A stretch of DNA of 64,000 nt from Chromobacterium phragmitis (GTDB taxonomy: Bacteria; Pseudomonadota; Gammaproteobacteria; Burkholderiales; Chromobacteriaceae): assembly GCF_003325475.1 (NCBI RefSeq), contig NZ_CP029495.1, forward strand, positions 3,658,001 to 3,722,000, written 5' to 3'. Shown piece after piece: positions 51,173 through 59,925 of the stretch. Positions within the stretch are counted from its first letter, which is position 1, and each line of letters begins with the position of its first letter. Both the position numbers and the translations under genes were made by a program. The notes under the pieces were generated by a model, which made no database searches, was not told the origin of the DNA, and saw nothing but the letters and a program-made list of their open reading frames with translations.

Positions 51173-51538
51173 TCAGCGGGCCGGCGTGCAGTTGGGTCCT
51201 TCCCATTTGCCGTCGCTGTTGAGGGTGACGCCCGGGTCCTGCATCCGGCAGTCCGGCAGTTTGGGCTTGATCTCTGCCGGAATCACGATGACGGTGGCGG
51301 CCGGCGCGACAGGTTGCTGGGCGGCCGGATGCGACATGTTCTGCATGTTCGCCCGCATGTCCTGATCGCGCTTGTCAGCCTGCTTCATCATGCAGTTGGC
51401 GTAGGTGTCGGTGCCGGGCTTGAAGCCGTAGCCAGAGCAAGCGCGCTGGTCCATCGCGCGGATTTCTTCGGGGCTGGCGCAGGCGGCGAGGATGGGCGCG
51501 CCTATGGCGGCGGCGATCAGCAGCGGGACGAGTTTCAT
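51173..51538 (-). CDS. small lipoprotein of unknown function
   Basis: This 121-residue protein has a lipoprotein signal with lipobox LAAC (Cys near residue 20 after MKLVPLLIAAAIGAP). The mature part contains ACSGYGFKPGTDTYANCMMKQ, split here for length: GYGF-PGT-YANC is a recurring motif of small proteobacterial lipoproteins, which pair two cysteines. The C-terminal part is Pro-rich, ending in DSDGKWEGPNC-like SDGKWEGPNC. The start at 51538 follows GAGAAA. It is expected in the outer or inner membrane, with unknown role. Confidence 0.8.
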   Translation of the reverse strand: MKLVPLLIAAAIGAPILAACASPEEIRAMDQRACSGYGFKPGTDTYANCMMKQADKRDQDMRANMQNMSHPAAQQPVAPAATVIVIPAEIKPKLPDCRMQDPGVTLNSDGKWEGPNCTPAR

Positions 51539-51711
51539 CGTTTCATTTCTCCATGCGGTTGCGGCGGGCAGCGCGGGTTTGCTTGCGCTCATCTCCTATC
51601 TATAGAACCGGGAAGATTTTTTCCAAGCCTTGGCCGCGCGCGTCGCTTGCGCCCTTTGTTTTCAATTGGCATAATCCGGCTTCTCTTCCCATTTGCGTAA
51701 AGGAGAATCCA

Positions 51712-51750
51712 ATGAGCCGCGATATTCAATTTCAAGGGCGTGCCGGCTGA
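51712..51750 (+). CDS. candidate 12-residue leader ORF upstream of rsgA
   Basis: ATG at 51712 is preceded by AAAGGAGA at optimal distance (51699-51706) and encodes MSRDIQFQGRAG before TGA at 51748-51750. A -10-like CATAAT at 51670-51675 lies just ahead. It opens a 249-base leader before the rsgA ATG at 51961. A strong ribosome-binding site in front of so short a frame suggests a regulatory leader peptide or a short protein. It could also be chance. Confidence 0.4.
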   Translation: MSRDIQFQGRAG

Positions 51751-51960
51751 ACCGTTGCCCCGGTTGTTTCATTTTCTGACAGTGACTTCGTTGTAAGCGG
51801 CGCCGCTCGGCGGCCGTTCCCCGGCATGTTCCCTTCCACCGCGTCCACGCGGTGACCAAGCCTGTTTGTCAGGCGCGTTTCCCCTATTCATTTCCGAATG
51901 CTTGATCGAGCCCAAGTTGCGTCTGGCGCGATCGGCTTGCGAGCGTTCGCGGGAGTTTCC

Positions 51961-52986
51961 ATGTTGAATTTCGATTTTCCGCGTCTGGCCGCCATCGGCC
52001 TTACGCCGGCATTGCTGCAACAAGCGCTGGCCCAGGCGGGCGACGGCGATCTGCAACTGGCGCGCGTATGCCGCGTGCAGCGCGACTGCGCGTGGGTACA
52101 TGACGGCGAGGACGAGCATCTGGCCCATGCCTTGCCCGGCATCCACGCCGAACTGGCGGTGGGCGACTGGGCGCTGTGCCAGCCGCGGGAGCATGAGCCC
52201 TGGCGCCTGCTGGAGCGGCTGGAGCCCTTCAACCAACTGGTCCGCGTCAATGACGAAGGCGCGCGCCAGGCCTACGCCAGCAACGTCGACACCGCCCTGT
52301 TGGTGATGGGGCTGGACGGTGATTACAACCCGCGGCGGCTGGAGCGCTATCTGGGTTTGGCCGCGGCGGCGGGCGTGGCGCCGGTGGTGGCGCTGAGCAA
52401 GGCCGATTTGTGTCCGGACGCGGAAGCCAGGCTGGCCGAGCTGGAGCAACGGCTGCGGCCGCTGCCGCCCATCCTGTTGCTGAACGGCACCGATCCGGCG
52501 TGCCGCGAGGTGTTGCGGCCCTGGCTGGGGATGGGGCAGACGCTGGTGCTGCTGGGCTCGTCCGGCGCGGGCAAGTCCACGCTCAGCAACACGCTGCTGG
52601 GGGAGGAGACGCAGGCGGTGGGCGGGGTGAGGGCGGATGACAGCCGCGGCCGCCATACCACCACCGCGCGGACCTTGCTGAAGTGCCCCGACGGCGCCTG
52701 CATCATCGATACGCCCGGCGTGCGCACCCTGCAGGCGCCGCCCGACGCGGGCGCGCTGGCGGGCAGTTTCGCCGACATCGAGGCGCTGGCCGGCCGCTGC
52801 CAGTTCCGCGACTGCCGCCATCGCGAGGAGCCGGGCTGCGCGGTGAGGGCTGGCGTGGATGGCGACCGGCTGCGCAATTACCACAAACTGCGGCGCGAGA
52901 TGGAGCGCCACGAGCAGACCGCGCTGCAGCGCCAGCAGCAGCGGCGGGAGTGGAAGGTCCGAAACAAGGCAGCGCGGCGGGGCTAG
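51961..52986 (+). CDS. rsgA: ribosome small-subunit-dependent GTPase A (RsgA/YjeQ)
   Basis: This 341-residue circularly permuted GTPase acts late in 30S subunit assembly. The N-terminal OB fold is followed by G4 (ALSKADL), then G1 (GSSGAGKSTLSN), G3 (DTPG) and the C-terminal zinc-binding domain (CQFRDCRH and GCAV, Cys/His ligands). This order is diagnostic. The ATG at 51961 gives the family length; an in-frame start at 51898 would add 21 atypical residues. The protein is more divergent than the usual housekeeping copy, so a second rsgA elsewhere is possible. Confidence 0.92.
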   Translation: MLNFDFPRLAAIGLTPALLQQALAQAGDGDLQLARVCRVQRDCAWVHDGEDEHLAHALPGIHAELAVGDWALCQPREHEPWRLLERLEPFNQLVRVNDEGARQAYASNVDTALLVMGLDGDYNPRRLERYLGLAAAAGVAPVVALSKADLCPDAEARLAELEQRLRPLPPILLLNGTDPACREVLRPWLGMGQTLVLLGSSGAGKSTLSNTLLGEETQAVGGVRADDSRGRHTTTARTLLKCPDGACIIDTPGVRTLQAPPDAGALAGSFADIEALAGRCQFRDCRHREEPGCAVRAGVDGDRLRNYHKLRREMERHEQTALQRQQQRREWKVRNKAARRG

Positions 52987-53038
52987 AGGGGGGGCGGGGC
53001 CGGCCGCCGTGCCTGCTGCCGCGAACGGCGAAAGCGAA

Positions 53039-53060
53039 AACGCCCCGCGCGCGGGGCGTT
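53039..53060 (-). terminator. terminator between rsgA and the S9 peptidase gene
   Basis: AACGCCCCGCG and CGCGGGGCGTT form a perfect 11-base palindrome pair. Read on the minus strand it is followed by TTTT and a further T-rich stretch, which suits the peptidase gene. Confidence 0.7.
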
Positions 53061-53081
53061 CGATCCGGCCTCGCTGGACGT

Positions 53082-55601
53082 TCACGGCTGGGCCGGCGCC
53101 GCTGGGCCTTGCGCGCTCTTCAGCACGCGCGGCGGCGCGTTTTTCACGTATTTGTCGAACCAGTTGAGCATTTCATAAACCAGCTGCTCGTTCGATTCGC
53201 GCGCGGCGTACCAGTGCGGTTCGTGCGGCAGCATTACCAGGCGGGCGGTGCCGCCGTTGCCGCGCACCGCCTCGTAGAACTTGGCGGCTTGCAGCGGCGT
53301 GGTGCCGGGGTTGGCGTCGTCCGCGCCGTGCATGATCAGGATCGGCGTTTTCAGCCTGTCGGCGTAGAAGAAGGTGGATGCCTTGCGGTAGACGTCCGGC
53401 GCTTCCCATACCGAGCGGCGCTCGTTCTGGAAGCCGAACGGCGTCAGCGTCTTGTTGTAGGAGCCGCTGGTGGCCGCGCCGGCCCGGAACAGATTGGTAT
53501 GCGCCAGCAGATTGGCCGTCATCAGCGCGCCATGGCTGTGTCCGGTGACGCCGATGCGCTCGGGGTCTGCTACGCCCAGCCTCACCGCTTCGTCCACCGC
53601 GGCCTGGGCATTCATCTTGAGCTGATCCAGGTAGCTGTCGTAAGCGGCTTTGGGGTCGCCGACGATGGGGAACGATGCCTGGTCGATGATGGCGTAGCCG
53701 GCTAGCAGCAGGTATTTGTATTGGTAGAGGCGGGTGAAGGTCTGCTGCGAGCCGCTGATCTGGCCGGCGCTGGCGGCGTCGGCATAATCCAGCGGATAGG
53801 CGTTGAGTATGGCGGGGACGCGGGCGCCTTCCTGGTAGCCCGGCGGCGTGTAGAGGGTGAACGACAGCTCCATGCCGTCGGCGCGTTTGTACTTGACCAG
53901 CCGCTTCTTGATCTGGCGCAGCTCGGGCGTCGGATCGACGATATGGGTGACGGCGGTTTCGGTGGAGGCGAAGGCGGCCTCCCCCTTGGCGGCGGCGATG
54001 GGTTGCCGCAACGCGCGCAGGTAGACATTGGGCGCGGCGACGGGGGACTGGCGCCAGGTGAGGAAGCTGTCGCCGCCGGTCAGCGCCACCGGACGCTCCA
54101 GCGCGTCCTTGCCGCTGCGGAACAGCCGCTCGGTTTGCAGCGTTTTCAGATTCAGCCGGTCGAGGAAAGGACGGTTGCCATCCGGCGACGCGCCGGCGCC
54201 GGTCAGATAGATGGAGTCGCCATCCTGGCGCAGCACGCGGGCGCCGTTGGCCAGCGTGCGCTGGGCGGGGGCGCCGGGGTTCGCGTATTTGTCGTCGTAG
54301 GACAGGTCCCACAGCAGCCGCGGCGCTTGCGCCGGATTGTCGAAATTGACGATGCGGGTCTGGCGCCAGTGGCGGTTCTGATCGTATTCGCTGACCAGCG
54401 CCACATCGCGCCGCTCGCTCCAGTCTATGCCGCCGAAGCGCTGAGCGGTGCGCAGGAGTTCTGTCGGCTGGGCGGTGAACGGCGCTTTCAGCATCATCAC
54501 CTTGTCGCGCGCCGGCGCGGCGGTTTTCCAGTCGCCGCCGTCCAGCGCCTCGGCCCAGATCAGCGTGGCGGGCTCATTGGCGCGCCAGGAAAATTCGCGC
54601 GGGCCCAAGGGTTCGCCATGCACCGGCACGCGGTCGGCCAGCGGCAGCGAGGCGATGGCGCGGATGGCGACGCGGCCCGGCTTGGAAACGTCCCAAACCT
54701 GCACCTCATGCGGGAAGCGCTCGTAGGTGGTGACGTAGGAGTAGGGTTTGGCGATGGAGGACACCAGAACATGCCTGCCGTCCGGCGCGGGCTGCAGCGC
54801 GTCGTAGAGGGCGGGCTTGCCGATGGGCGTCAGCTTGCCGCTTTGCGCGTCCACCAGCGTCAGTTGCGATGCGCCGTAGTAGTCGAACAGCGCCTCATCG
54901 TGCGGGTTGTTCAGCGTGTCGCGCGTTTCGTAGGTGCTGCTCTCGCCCTGGACGCCGTCGGTTTCTTGCACGCTGGGGCCGTCAGGGCCGACGGATTTGG
55001 CCGGAGCGGGCCCTTGCGCGGTCGGCACGGCCTTGACCAGCAGCGTCTTCTGGTCGGGCATCCATTGCAGCTCGTCGTTCAGCATCGGGTTGAGACGGAT
55101 GCCGGGGATTTTGCGGATTTTGCCGCTGGCGGCATCGCCTATCCATAGCTCCACCGCGTCCTTGGCGGCATTGGCGAAAGCGAAGCGCTTGCCGTCGGCG
55201 GACCAGGCCGGCGCGTCGGGGCAGGAGGCGGCCGGCAGCGAAACCGGCGTTTCCTGGCCGCCGGGTATCTTCACCAGCTTGAAGCTTTCCGCGCACGGGG
55301 GGATGCCGTAGCCGCCCGGGGTGTCGTGCTTGGCCCGATTGGCCGGTTCCACGCGGGTGCCGGCCAGTTTCAGATAGGGTGCCGCCACGCGGGCGATGGA
55401 GGGGTATTCCTGCCAGCCCACCAGCAGCATGGCGTCTCGGGTGGGGTTGATGCTGGGCATGGGTAGCGACGGCGCGCGCATTACCTTGAGAATGTTGGCG
55501 GGCGGTTGCTGGTAGCCGGCGGCGAAGGCTGGCGTCAACGGCAGCGAGGCGATGGCCAGGGCTGCCAGCGACGTGCGCGCGGTAGGGGATGGCGTGGACA
55601 T
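53082..55601 (-). CDS. secreted S9-family serine peptidase (prolyl oligopeptidase fold)
   Basis: This 839-residue protein has a Sec signal peptide (residues about 1-28, cleavage near AFA-AGYQQ), an N-terminal beta-propeller-like region (residues 30-570) and a C-terminal alpha/beta-hydrolase domain. The catalytic triad is visible: Ser in GVTGHSHGALM, Asp in MHGADDANPG and His in PHEPHWY. S9 peptidases of this layout (S9D, glutamyl-endopeptidase-like) cleave peptides in the periplasm or outside. Cleavage preference cannot be told. It is monocistronic. Confidence 0.9.
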   Translation of the reverse strand: MSTPSPTARTSLAALAIASLPLTPAFAAGYQQPPANILKVMRAPSLPMPSINPTRDAMLLVGWQEYPSIARVAAPYLKLAGTRVEPANRAKHDTPGGYGIPPCAESFKLVKIPGGQETPVSLPAASCPDAPAWSADGKRFAFANAAKDAVELWIGDAASGKIRKIPGIRLNPMLNDELQWMPDQKTLLVKAVPTAQGPAPAKSVGPDGPSVQETDGVQGESSTYETRDTLNNPHDEALFDYYGASQLTLVDAQSGKLTPIGKPALYDALQPAPDGRHVLVSSIAKPYSYVTTYERFPHEVQVWDVSKPGRVAIRAIASLPLADRVPVHGEPLGPREFSWRANEPATLIWAEALDGGDWKTAAPARDKVMMLKAPFTAQPTELLRTAQRFGGIDWSERRDVALVSEYDQNRHWRQTRIVNFDNPAQAPRLLWDLSYDDKYANPGAPAQRTLANGARVLRQDGDSIYLTGAGASPDGNRPFLDRLNLKTLQTERLFRSGKDALERPVALTGGDSFLTWRQSPVAAPNVYLRALRQPIAAAKGEAAFASTETAVTHIVDPTPELRQIKKRLVKYKRADGMELSFTLYTPPGYQEGARVPAILNAYPLDYADAASAGQISGSQQTFTRLYQYKYLLLAGYAIIDQASFPIVGDPKAAYDSYLDQLKMNAQAAVDEAVRLGVADPERIGVTGHSHGALMTANLLAHTNLFRAGAATSGSYNKTLTPFGFQNERRSVWEAPDVYRKASTFFYADRLKTPILIMHGADDANPGTTPLQAAKFYEAVRGNGGTARLVMLPHEPHWYAARESNEQLVYEMLNWFDKYVKNAPPRVLKSAQGPAAPAQP

Positions 55602-55668
55602 GGTTTTCCTTATTGTTCGAGCCGGCGCGCGGACATCCGGCAGCGGGCAGGCGGGCGTTCTATGGATG

Positions 55669-55701
55669 CGAAACGGGAGGCGGCGATGCCGTCCTCCCGT
55701 T
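55669..55701 (-). terminator. probable terminator of the valine catabolic operon
   Basis: AACGGGAGG (55672-55680) and CCTCCCGTT (55693-55701) pair around a 12-base loop. On the minus strand the T run is short (TTT). It lies about 60 bases beyond the mmsB stop. Confidence 0.5.
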
Positions 55702-55761
55702 GGGTGACGCGGATAATCAATGTATCACATGTCATAAGGCGGCGGCGCGCCGCATGGCGCA

Positions 55762-56652
55762 TCAGTCAAGATGGTGAAAATGCCGGACGATGCTGGAAAA
55801 GTCCAGCTTGCCGTTGCCTTGCTGCACATGCTCTTCATACAGATTGCGCGCCAGCGCGCCCAGCGGATTGGCGGCGTGGCTTTGCATCGCGGTTTCCTCG
55901 GCCAGGCCCAGGTCTTTCAGCATCAATTCGGACATGAAGCCGCCGGCGTAGCCGCGGCTGGCCGGCGCGTTTTCCATCACGCCGGGCCAGGGGTTGTACA
56001 GTTCCGTCGCCCAGTTGCGGCCGGAACTCTTGCTGATGATCTCGGACAGCACTTTCGGGTCCAGGCCGTTTTTCACGCCCAGCGCCAGCGCCTCGGCGGT
56101 GCCGGCCATCAGGATGCCCAGCAGCATGTTGTTGCAGATCTTGGCGGTTTGCCCCGCGCCAGGGCCGCCGGCATGGAAAATGTTCTTGCCCATCGCCTCC
56201 AGCATGGGGCGGGCGCGGGCCAGGTCTTGCGCCGCGCCGCCGACGATGAAGGTGAGGGTCCCGGCGGCCGCGCCGGCGGTCCCGCCGGATACCGGCGCGT
56301 CCAGCATGGCGATGCCCTGCATTTGGGCCGCTTCCGCCACTTTGCGCGCGGTGCCGGCGTCTATGGTGCTGCAGTCGATCACCAGCGCGCCTCTGGCCAG
56401 CTTGGCGAACAGGCCTTCGTCGCCCAGATACAGGCCGGCCACATGCTTGCCGGCTGGCAGCATGGAAATCACCACGCTGGCCTCTTTGACCGCATCGGCG
56501 GCGTTTGTGGCCGCGCGGCCGCCGGCGGAAGCGAGTTTGGCCAGCGCATCGGCGGACAGGTCGAACGCGCTGACCTGGAAACCCTTGTTCAACAGATTGA
56601 CGGCCATCGGACCGCCCATATTGCCCAGGCCGATGAAGGCGATGTTTTCCAT
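55762..56652 (-). CDS. mmsB: 3-hydroxyisobutyrate dehydrogenase
   Basis: This 296-residue beta-hydroxyacid dehydrogenase oxidises 3-hydroxyisobutyrate to methylmalonate semialdehyde with NAD in valine breakdown. The N-terminal cofactor motif is FIGLGNMGGPMA, the substrate motif DAPVSGGTAGA, and the catalytic Lys lies in GAGQTAKICNNM. It is the last gene of a six-gene operon whose other members supply its substrate (hydrolase) and use its product (mmsA). Confidence 0.95.
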   Translation of the reverse strand: MENIAFIGLGNMGGPMAVNLLNKGFQVSAFDLSADALAKLASAGGRAATNAADAVKEASVVISMLPAGKHVAGLYLGDEGLFAKLARGALVIDCSTIDAGTARKVAEAAQMQGIAMLDAPVSGGTAGAAAGTLTFIVGGAAQDLARARPMLEAMGKNIFHAGGPGAGQTAKICNNMLLGILMAGTAEALALGVKNGLDPKVLSEIISKSSGRNWATELYNPWPGVMENAPASRGYAGGFMSELMLKDLGLAEETAMQSHAANPLGALARNLYEEHVQQGNGKLDFSSIVRHFHHLD

Positions 56653-56680
56653 GCTGTTCTCCTCTGTATGCTTGTCGCTG

Positions 56681-57796
56681 TTATTTCAGGGCGGCCAAGG
56701 GATGATCGCCGTCGCGCCATGGCGATTCGAAATGTCCGTCCACCCAGGCCTGGTCTATGTCCTGCAGCTGGCGGCTCCAGCGCGGCTTGCGGTCCTTGTC
56801 CACCAGCAGCGCGCGCACGCCTTCGGGGAAGTCGGAGCGGGCGCAGAAGTTCACCGATAGCGCCAGTTCCATGCGCAGCGCCTCGGCCAGCGACATATGC
56901 TTGGAGCGGTTCAGAATCTCCCAGCTGACAGCCGCCGAGGTGGGGCAGCCGTGGCGGAAGTTTTTAGCCGCGTCGGCCAGCCAAGGGTCTTCGAACGCGG
57001 TTTCCGTCAGCGCGGCGCTGACGGCGGCCAGGTCGCCCTTGTTCATCAGCCTGTGCACGGCCAACAGGTTGCGCTCGACGTTGGATTGCGGGAGCGCATC
57101 GCCCAGCTGGCCTTCCAACTGATTGAGCAAGGCGCTGACCAAGGCTGGGCGCGCGTGGGCCTCGCCCCAACTGGCCGCCTGCAAGGCGTCCAGCAGCGCC
57201 GGGTAGGCGTCGGCGGCCAGCACGTGGTCGGCTAGGTTGGCGATCAAGGCATCGTGCGCGTTCAAGGGCGCGCCGGTCAGCGCCAGGAACAAGCCCAGGT
57301 GGGCCGGCATCCGCTGCAGGAACCAGCTGCCGCCGACGTCCGGATACAGGCCGATGGTGATTTCCGGCATGGCGATGCGGGTGGCCGGCGTGGCCACGCG
57401 GTGGCTGGCGCCCGCCATCAGGCCCAGGCCGCCGCCCATGACGATGCCGCCGCCCCAGACGATCAGCGGTTTTTTATAGCGGTGGATGCGGTAGTCGAGC
57501 GTGTATTCTTCGGCGAAGAAGGCGACCGCGTGCGGGTTGGGGTAGTGGGGCTCGTCTATCAGCTTGCCGCGCAGGCCGCGCACGTCGCCGCCGGCGCAAA
57601 AGGCGCGCTCGCCGGCGCCGCGCAGCACCACGGCGACGATGCCAGCGTCGCGCTCCCAGATGGTGAGCCGCGCGTCCAAGAGCCGGATCATGTCCAGCGT
57701 CAGCGCGTTCAGCGATTTCTCGGCGTTGAGGGTGGCGATGGCGATGCGATGGCCGTCGCCGGTAGTCAGTTCGTCAAACAGCACCACGTCATCCAT
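56681..57796 (-). CDS. 3-hydroxyisobutyryl-CoA hydrolase (enoyl-CoA hydratase family)
   Basis: This 371-residue crotonase-fold enzyme has the HIBCH-type long C-terminus. FCAGGDVRGL forms the oxyanion hole, and MPEITIGLYPDVGGSWFLQR, with the catalytic Glu and Asp, is the HIBCH signature that distinguishes it from true hydratases. It releases 3-hydroxyisobutyrate for MmsB. The start at 57796 (MDDVVLFDEL) gives the normal length; the longer open frame upstream is the neighbour's shadow. It follows the hydratase gene after 35 bases. Confidence 0.93.
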   Translation of the reverse strand: MDDVVLFDELTTGDGHRIAIATLNAEKSLNALTLDMIRLLDARLTIWERDAGIVAVVLRGAGERAFCAGGDVRGLRGKLIDEPHYPNPHAVAFFAEEYTLDYRIHRYKKPLIVWGGGIVMGGGLGLMAGASHRVATPATRIAMPEITIGLYPDVGGSWFLQRMPAHLGLFLALTGAPLNAHDALIANLADHVLAADAYPALLDALQAASWGEAHARPALVSALLNQLEGQLGDALPQSNVERNLLAVHRLMNKGDLAAVSAALTETAFEDPWLADAAKNFRHGCPTSAAVSWEILNRSKHMSLAEALRMELALSVNFCARSDFPEGVRALLVDKDRKPRWSRQLQDIDQAWVDGHFESPWRDGDHPLAALK

Positions 57797-57831
57797 GGTT
57801 TGACCTCGTTCAGTGTTGGCGGGCTGGGGAG

Positions 57832-58614
57832 TCAGGCGTTCTTCCAGTTCGGCGCGCGCTTTTCCAGGAAGGCGCGGGTGCCTTCGCCCTGGTCGTGGGT
57901 GTCGAACAGCTTGATGAAGGCCTCGCGTTCCTTGATCAGGTTCCAGGACGGCGGCTGCAGGCGGGCGGCTTGCACCAACTGTTTGCATACGCCCACCGAC
58001 GACGGCGACTGCTTGGCCACGCCTTCGGCCAACTGGATGGCGGTTGCCAACGCCTCGCCCTTGGCCACCACCTGCTCGACCAGGCCGATGCGCTCGGCAG
58101 TGGCGGCGTTGATGCGCTCGCCGCACAGAATCATGCGCTTGGCCCAGCCTTCGCCCACCAGCCAAGGCAGGTTCTGGGTGCCGCCGGCGCAGGGCAAGAG
58201 GCCGACGCCGGCTTCCGGCAGCGCCATCTGCGCCTGTTCCTCGGCGATGCGGATGTCGCAGGCCAGCGCGCATTCCAGGCCGCCGCCCATGGCGTAGCCG
58301 TTGACGGCGGCGATGCTGACGCCGCGAAAAGCTGACAGTGCCTCAAAGGCTTCGCCGAACAGCATGGTCATCTCGGTGGCCACCTTCTTGTCGCCATCGG
58401 CGAACAGGTTTAGGTCCGCGCCGGCGGAGAAGAACTTCTCGCCTTGGCCGGTGATGACCAGCGCGTAGATGTCGCGGTCGGCGTTGAGGTCGGCCACCAG
58501 CTGTTTCAGCGCGGTCAGGCTGGCGCGGTTCCAGGTGTTGGCCGGCGGATTGTCTATGGTCACCACGGCGGTATGGCCGCGTTTTTCCACGTTCAGGTGG
58601 GCGTAGCTGTTCAT
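57832..58614 (-). CDS. enoyl-CoA hydratase
   Basis: This 260-residue crotonase-family hydratase would add water to methacrylyl-CoA in valine degradation. Both catalytic glutamates are present: GGGLECALACDIR and PEAGVGLLPCAGGT. The oxyanion hole is FFSAGADLNLF. The start MNSYAHLNVEKR at 58614 is supported by length. It is placed between the acyl-CoA dehydrogenase and the HIB-CoA hydrolase genes, the order of the pathway. Confidence 0.94.
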   Translation of the reverse strand: MNSYAHLNVEKRGHTAVVTIDNPPANTWNRASLTALKQLVADLNADRDIYALVITGQGEKFFSAGADLNLFADGDKKVATEMTMLFGEAFEALSAFRGVSIAAVNGYAMGGGLECALACDIRIAEEQAQMALPEAGVGLLPCAGGTQNLPWLVGEGWAKRMILCGERINAATAERIGLVEQVVAKGEALATAIQLAEGVAKQSPSSVGVCKQLVQAARLQPPSWNLIKEREAFIKLFDTHDQGEGTRAFLEKRAPNWKNA

Positions 58615-58696
58615 ATCAATGCCTTTATGAATTCTATTTCGAAGCGGCTGAGGCAAGCCGACGCAACGCCGCCTCAGGGATGCTGCCGGCGCTGGC

Positions 58697-59857
58697 TCAG
58701 CGCAGCGTTTCCAGCGCGCCGTCCTGCAGCAGCTTGCGGCCGACTATCAGGCGCATCACTTCGTTGGTGCCTTCCAGAATCTGGTGCACGCGCAGGTCGC
58801 GCACATGGCGTTCCAGCGGGAAGTCCTGCAGGTAGCCGTAGCCGCCGAACAGCTGCAGCGCGTTGTTGGCGATATTGAAGCTCAGATCGGTGGCCAGACG
58901 CTTTGCCATCGCGCAATAGGCGGTGGCGTCGGGGCTGGCGTTGTCCAGTTTCCAGGCGGCCAGGCGCACCATCTGCCGGGCGGCCACCAGCTCGGTCAGC
59001 ATGTCGGCCAGGCGGAACTGCACGGTTTGCAGCTCGGCGAGCGGATGGCCGAACTGCTGGCGCTCCTGCACATAGCGCTGCGCGGCGTTCAGCGCGGCCT
59101 GGGCGGTGCCGACGGCGCAGGTGGCGATGTTGATGCGGCCGCCGTCCAGGCCCTTCATGGCGAAGGCGAAGCCCTGGCCTTCCTCGCCCAGGCGGTTGGC
59201 CACCGGAATTTCGACGTTGTCGAAGGTGATGGCGCGGGTGGGCTGGCTGTTCCAGCCCATCTTCTTTTCCTTCTTGCCGTAGCTGACGCCGGGCGCGTCG
59301 GCCGGCACCACGAAGGCGGAAATGCCCTTGGGGCCAGGGCCGCCGGTGCGGGCCATCACCACCAGCACCTGGGTGCTGCCGGCGCCGGAGATGAACATCT
59401 TGCCGCCGTTCAGCAGGTAGACTTCGCCCTTTTTCTCGGCGCGGGTCTTCAGCGAGGCGGCGTCGGAGCCGGCGCCCGGCTCGGTCAGACAGTAGCTGCC
59501 CAGTACTTCGCCGCTCACCATTTTCGGCACCCATTGTTCGGCCAGCTGCTTGCCGCCGAAGCTGGCGATCATCCAGCTGACCATATTGTGGATGGTCAGG
59601 TAGGCGGCGGTGGAGGTGCAGCCGGCGGCCAGCTCCTCGAACACGATAGCGGAATCCAGCCGCGACAGGCCCAGGCCGCCGTAGGCTTCCGGCGTGTACA
59701 GGCCCAGAAAGCCCATGTCGCCGCTCTGGCGGATCACGTCCAGCGGGAAGATGGACTCGGCGTCCCATTCGGCCGCGCGCGGCGCCAGCGCGCTCTCTGC
59801 GAAATCGCGGGCGCTTTGCTGGAAGGCGAGCTGGTCTTCGGTCAGATCGAAATTCAT
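58697..59857 (-). CDS. acyl-CoA dehydrogenase, probably isobutyryl-CoA dehydrogenase
   Basis: This 386-residue FAD enzyme oxidises a short-chain acyl-CoA, here most likely isobutyryl-CoA to methacrylyl-CoA (context). It has the FAD/substrate signatures CLTEPGAGSDAASLKT and QFGHPLAELQTVQFRLADM. The catalytic base Glu362 sits in LEGTNEVMR, as in short-chain and isobutyryl enzymes rather than isovaleryl-CoA dehydrogenase. The start MNFDLTEDQ at 59857 follows an AGGAG-like site (AGTACTCC on the plus strand). Confidence 0.93.
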   Translation of the reverse strand: MNFDLTEDQLAFQQSARDFAESALAPRAAEWDAESIFPLDVIRQSGDMGFLGLYTPEAYGGLGLSRLDSAIVFEELAAGCTSTAAYLTIHNMVSWMIASFGGKQLAEQWVPKMVSGEVLGSYCLTEPGAGSDAASLKTRAEKKGEVYLLNGGKMFISGAGSTQVLVVMARTGGPGPKGISAFVVPADAPGVSYGKKEKKMGWNSQPTRAITFDNVEIPVANRLGEEGQGFAFAMKGLDGGRINIATCAVGTAQAALNAAQRYVQERQQFGHPLAELQTVQFRLADMLTELVAARQMVRLAAWKLDNASPDATAYCAMAKRLATDLSFNIANNALQLFGGYGYLQDFPLERHVRDLRVHQILEGTNEVMRLIVGRKLLQDGALETLR

Positions 59858-59925
59858 TTCAGTACTCCTGTGCGGGCTTGTCTGGCGGATCGCCGCGCTG
59901 GCGGGGCATCCGCTCGGCGCGGCAA

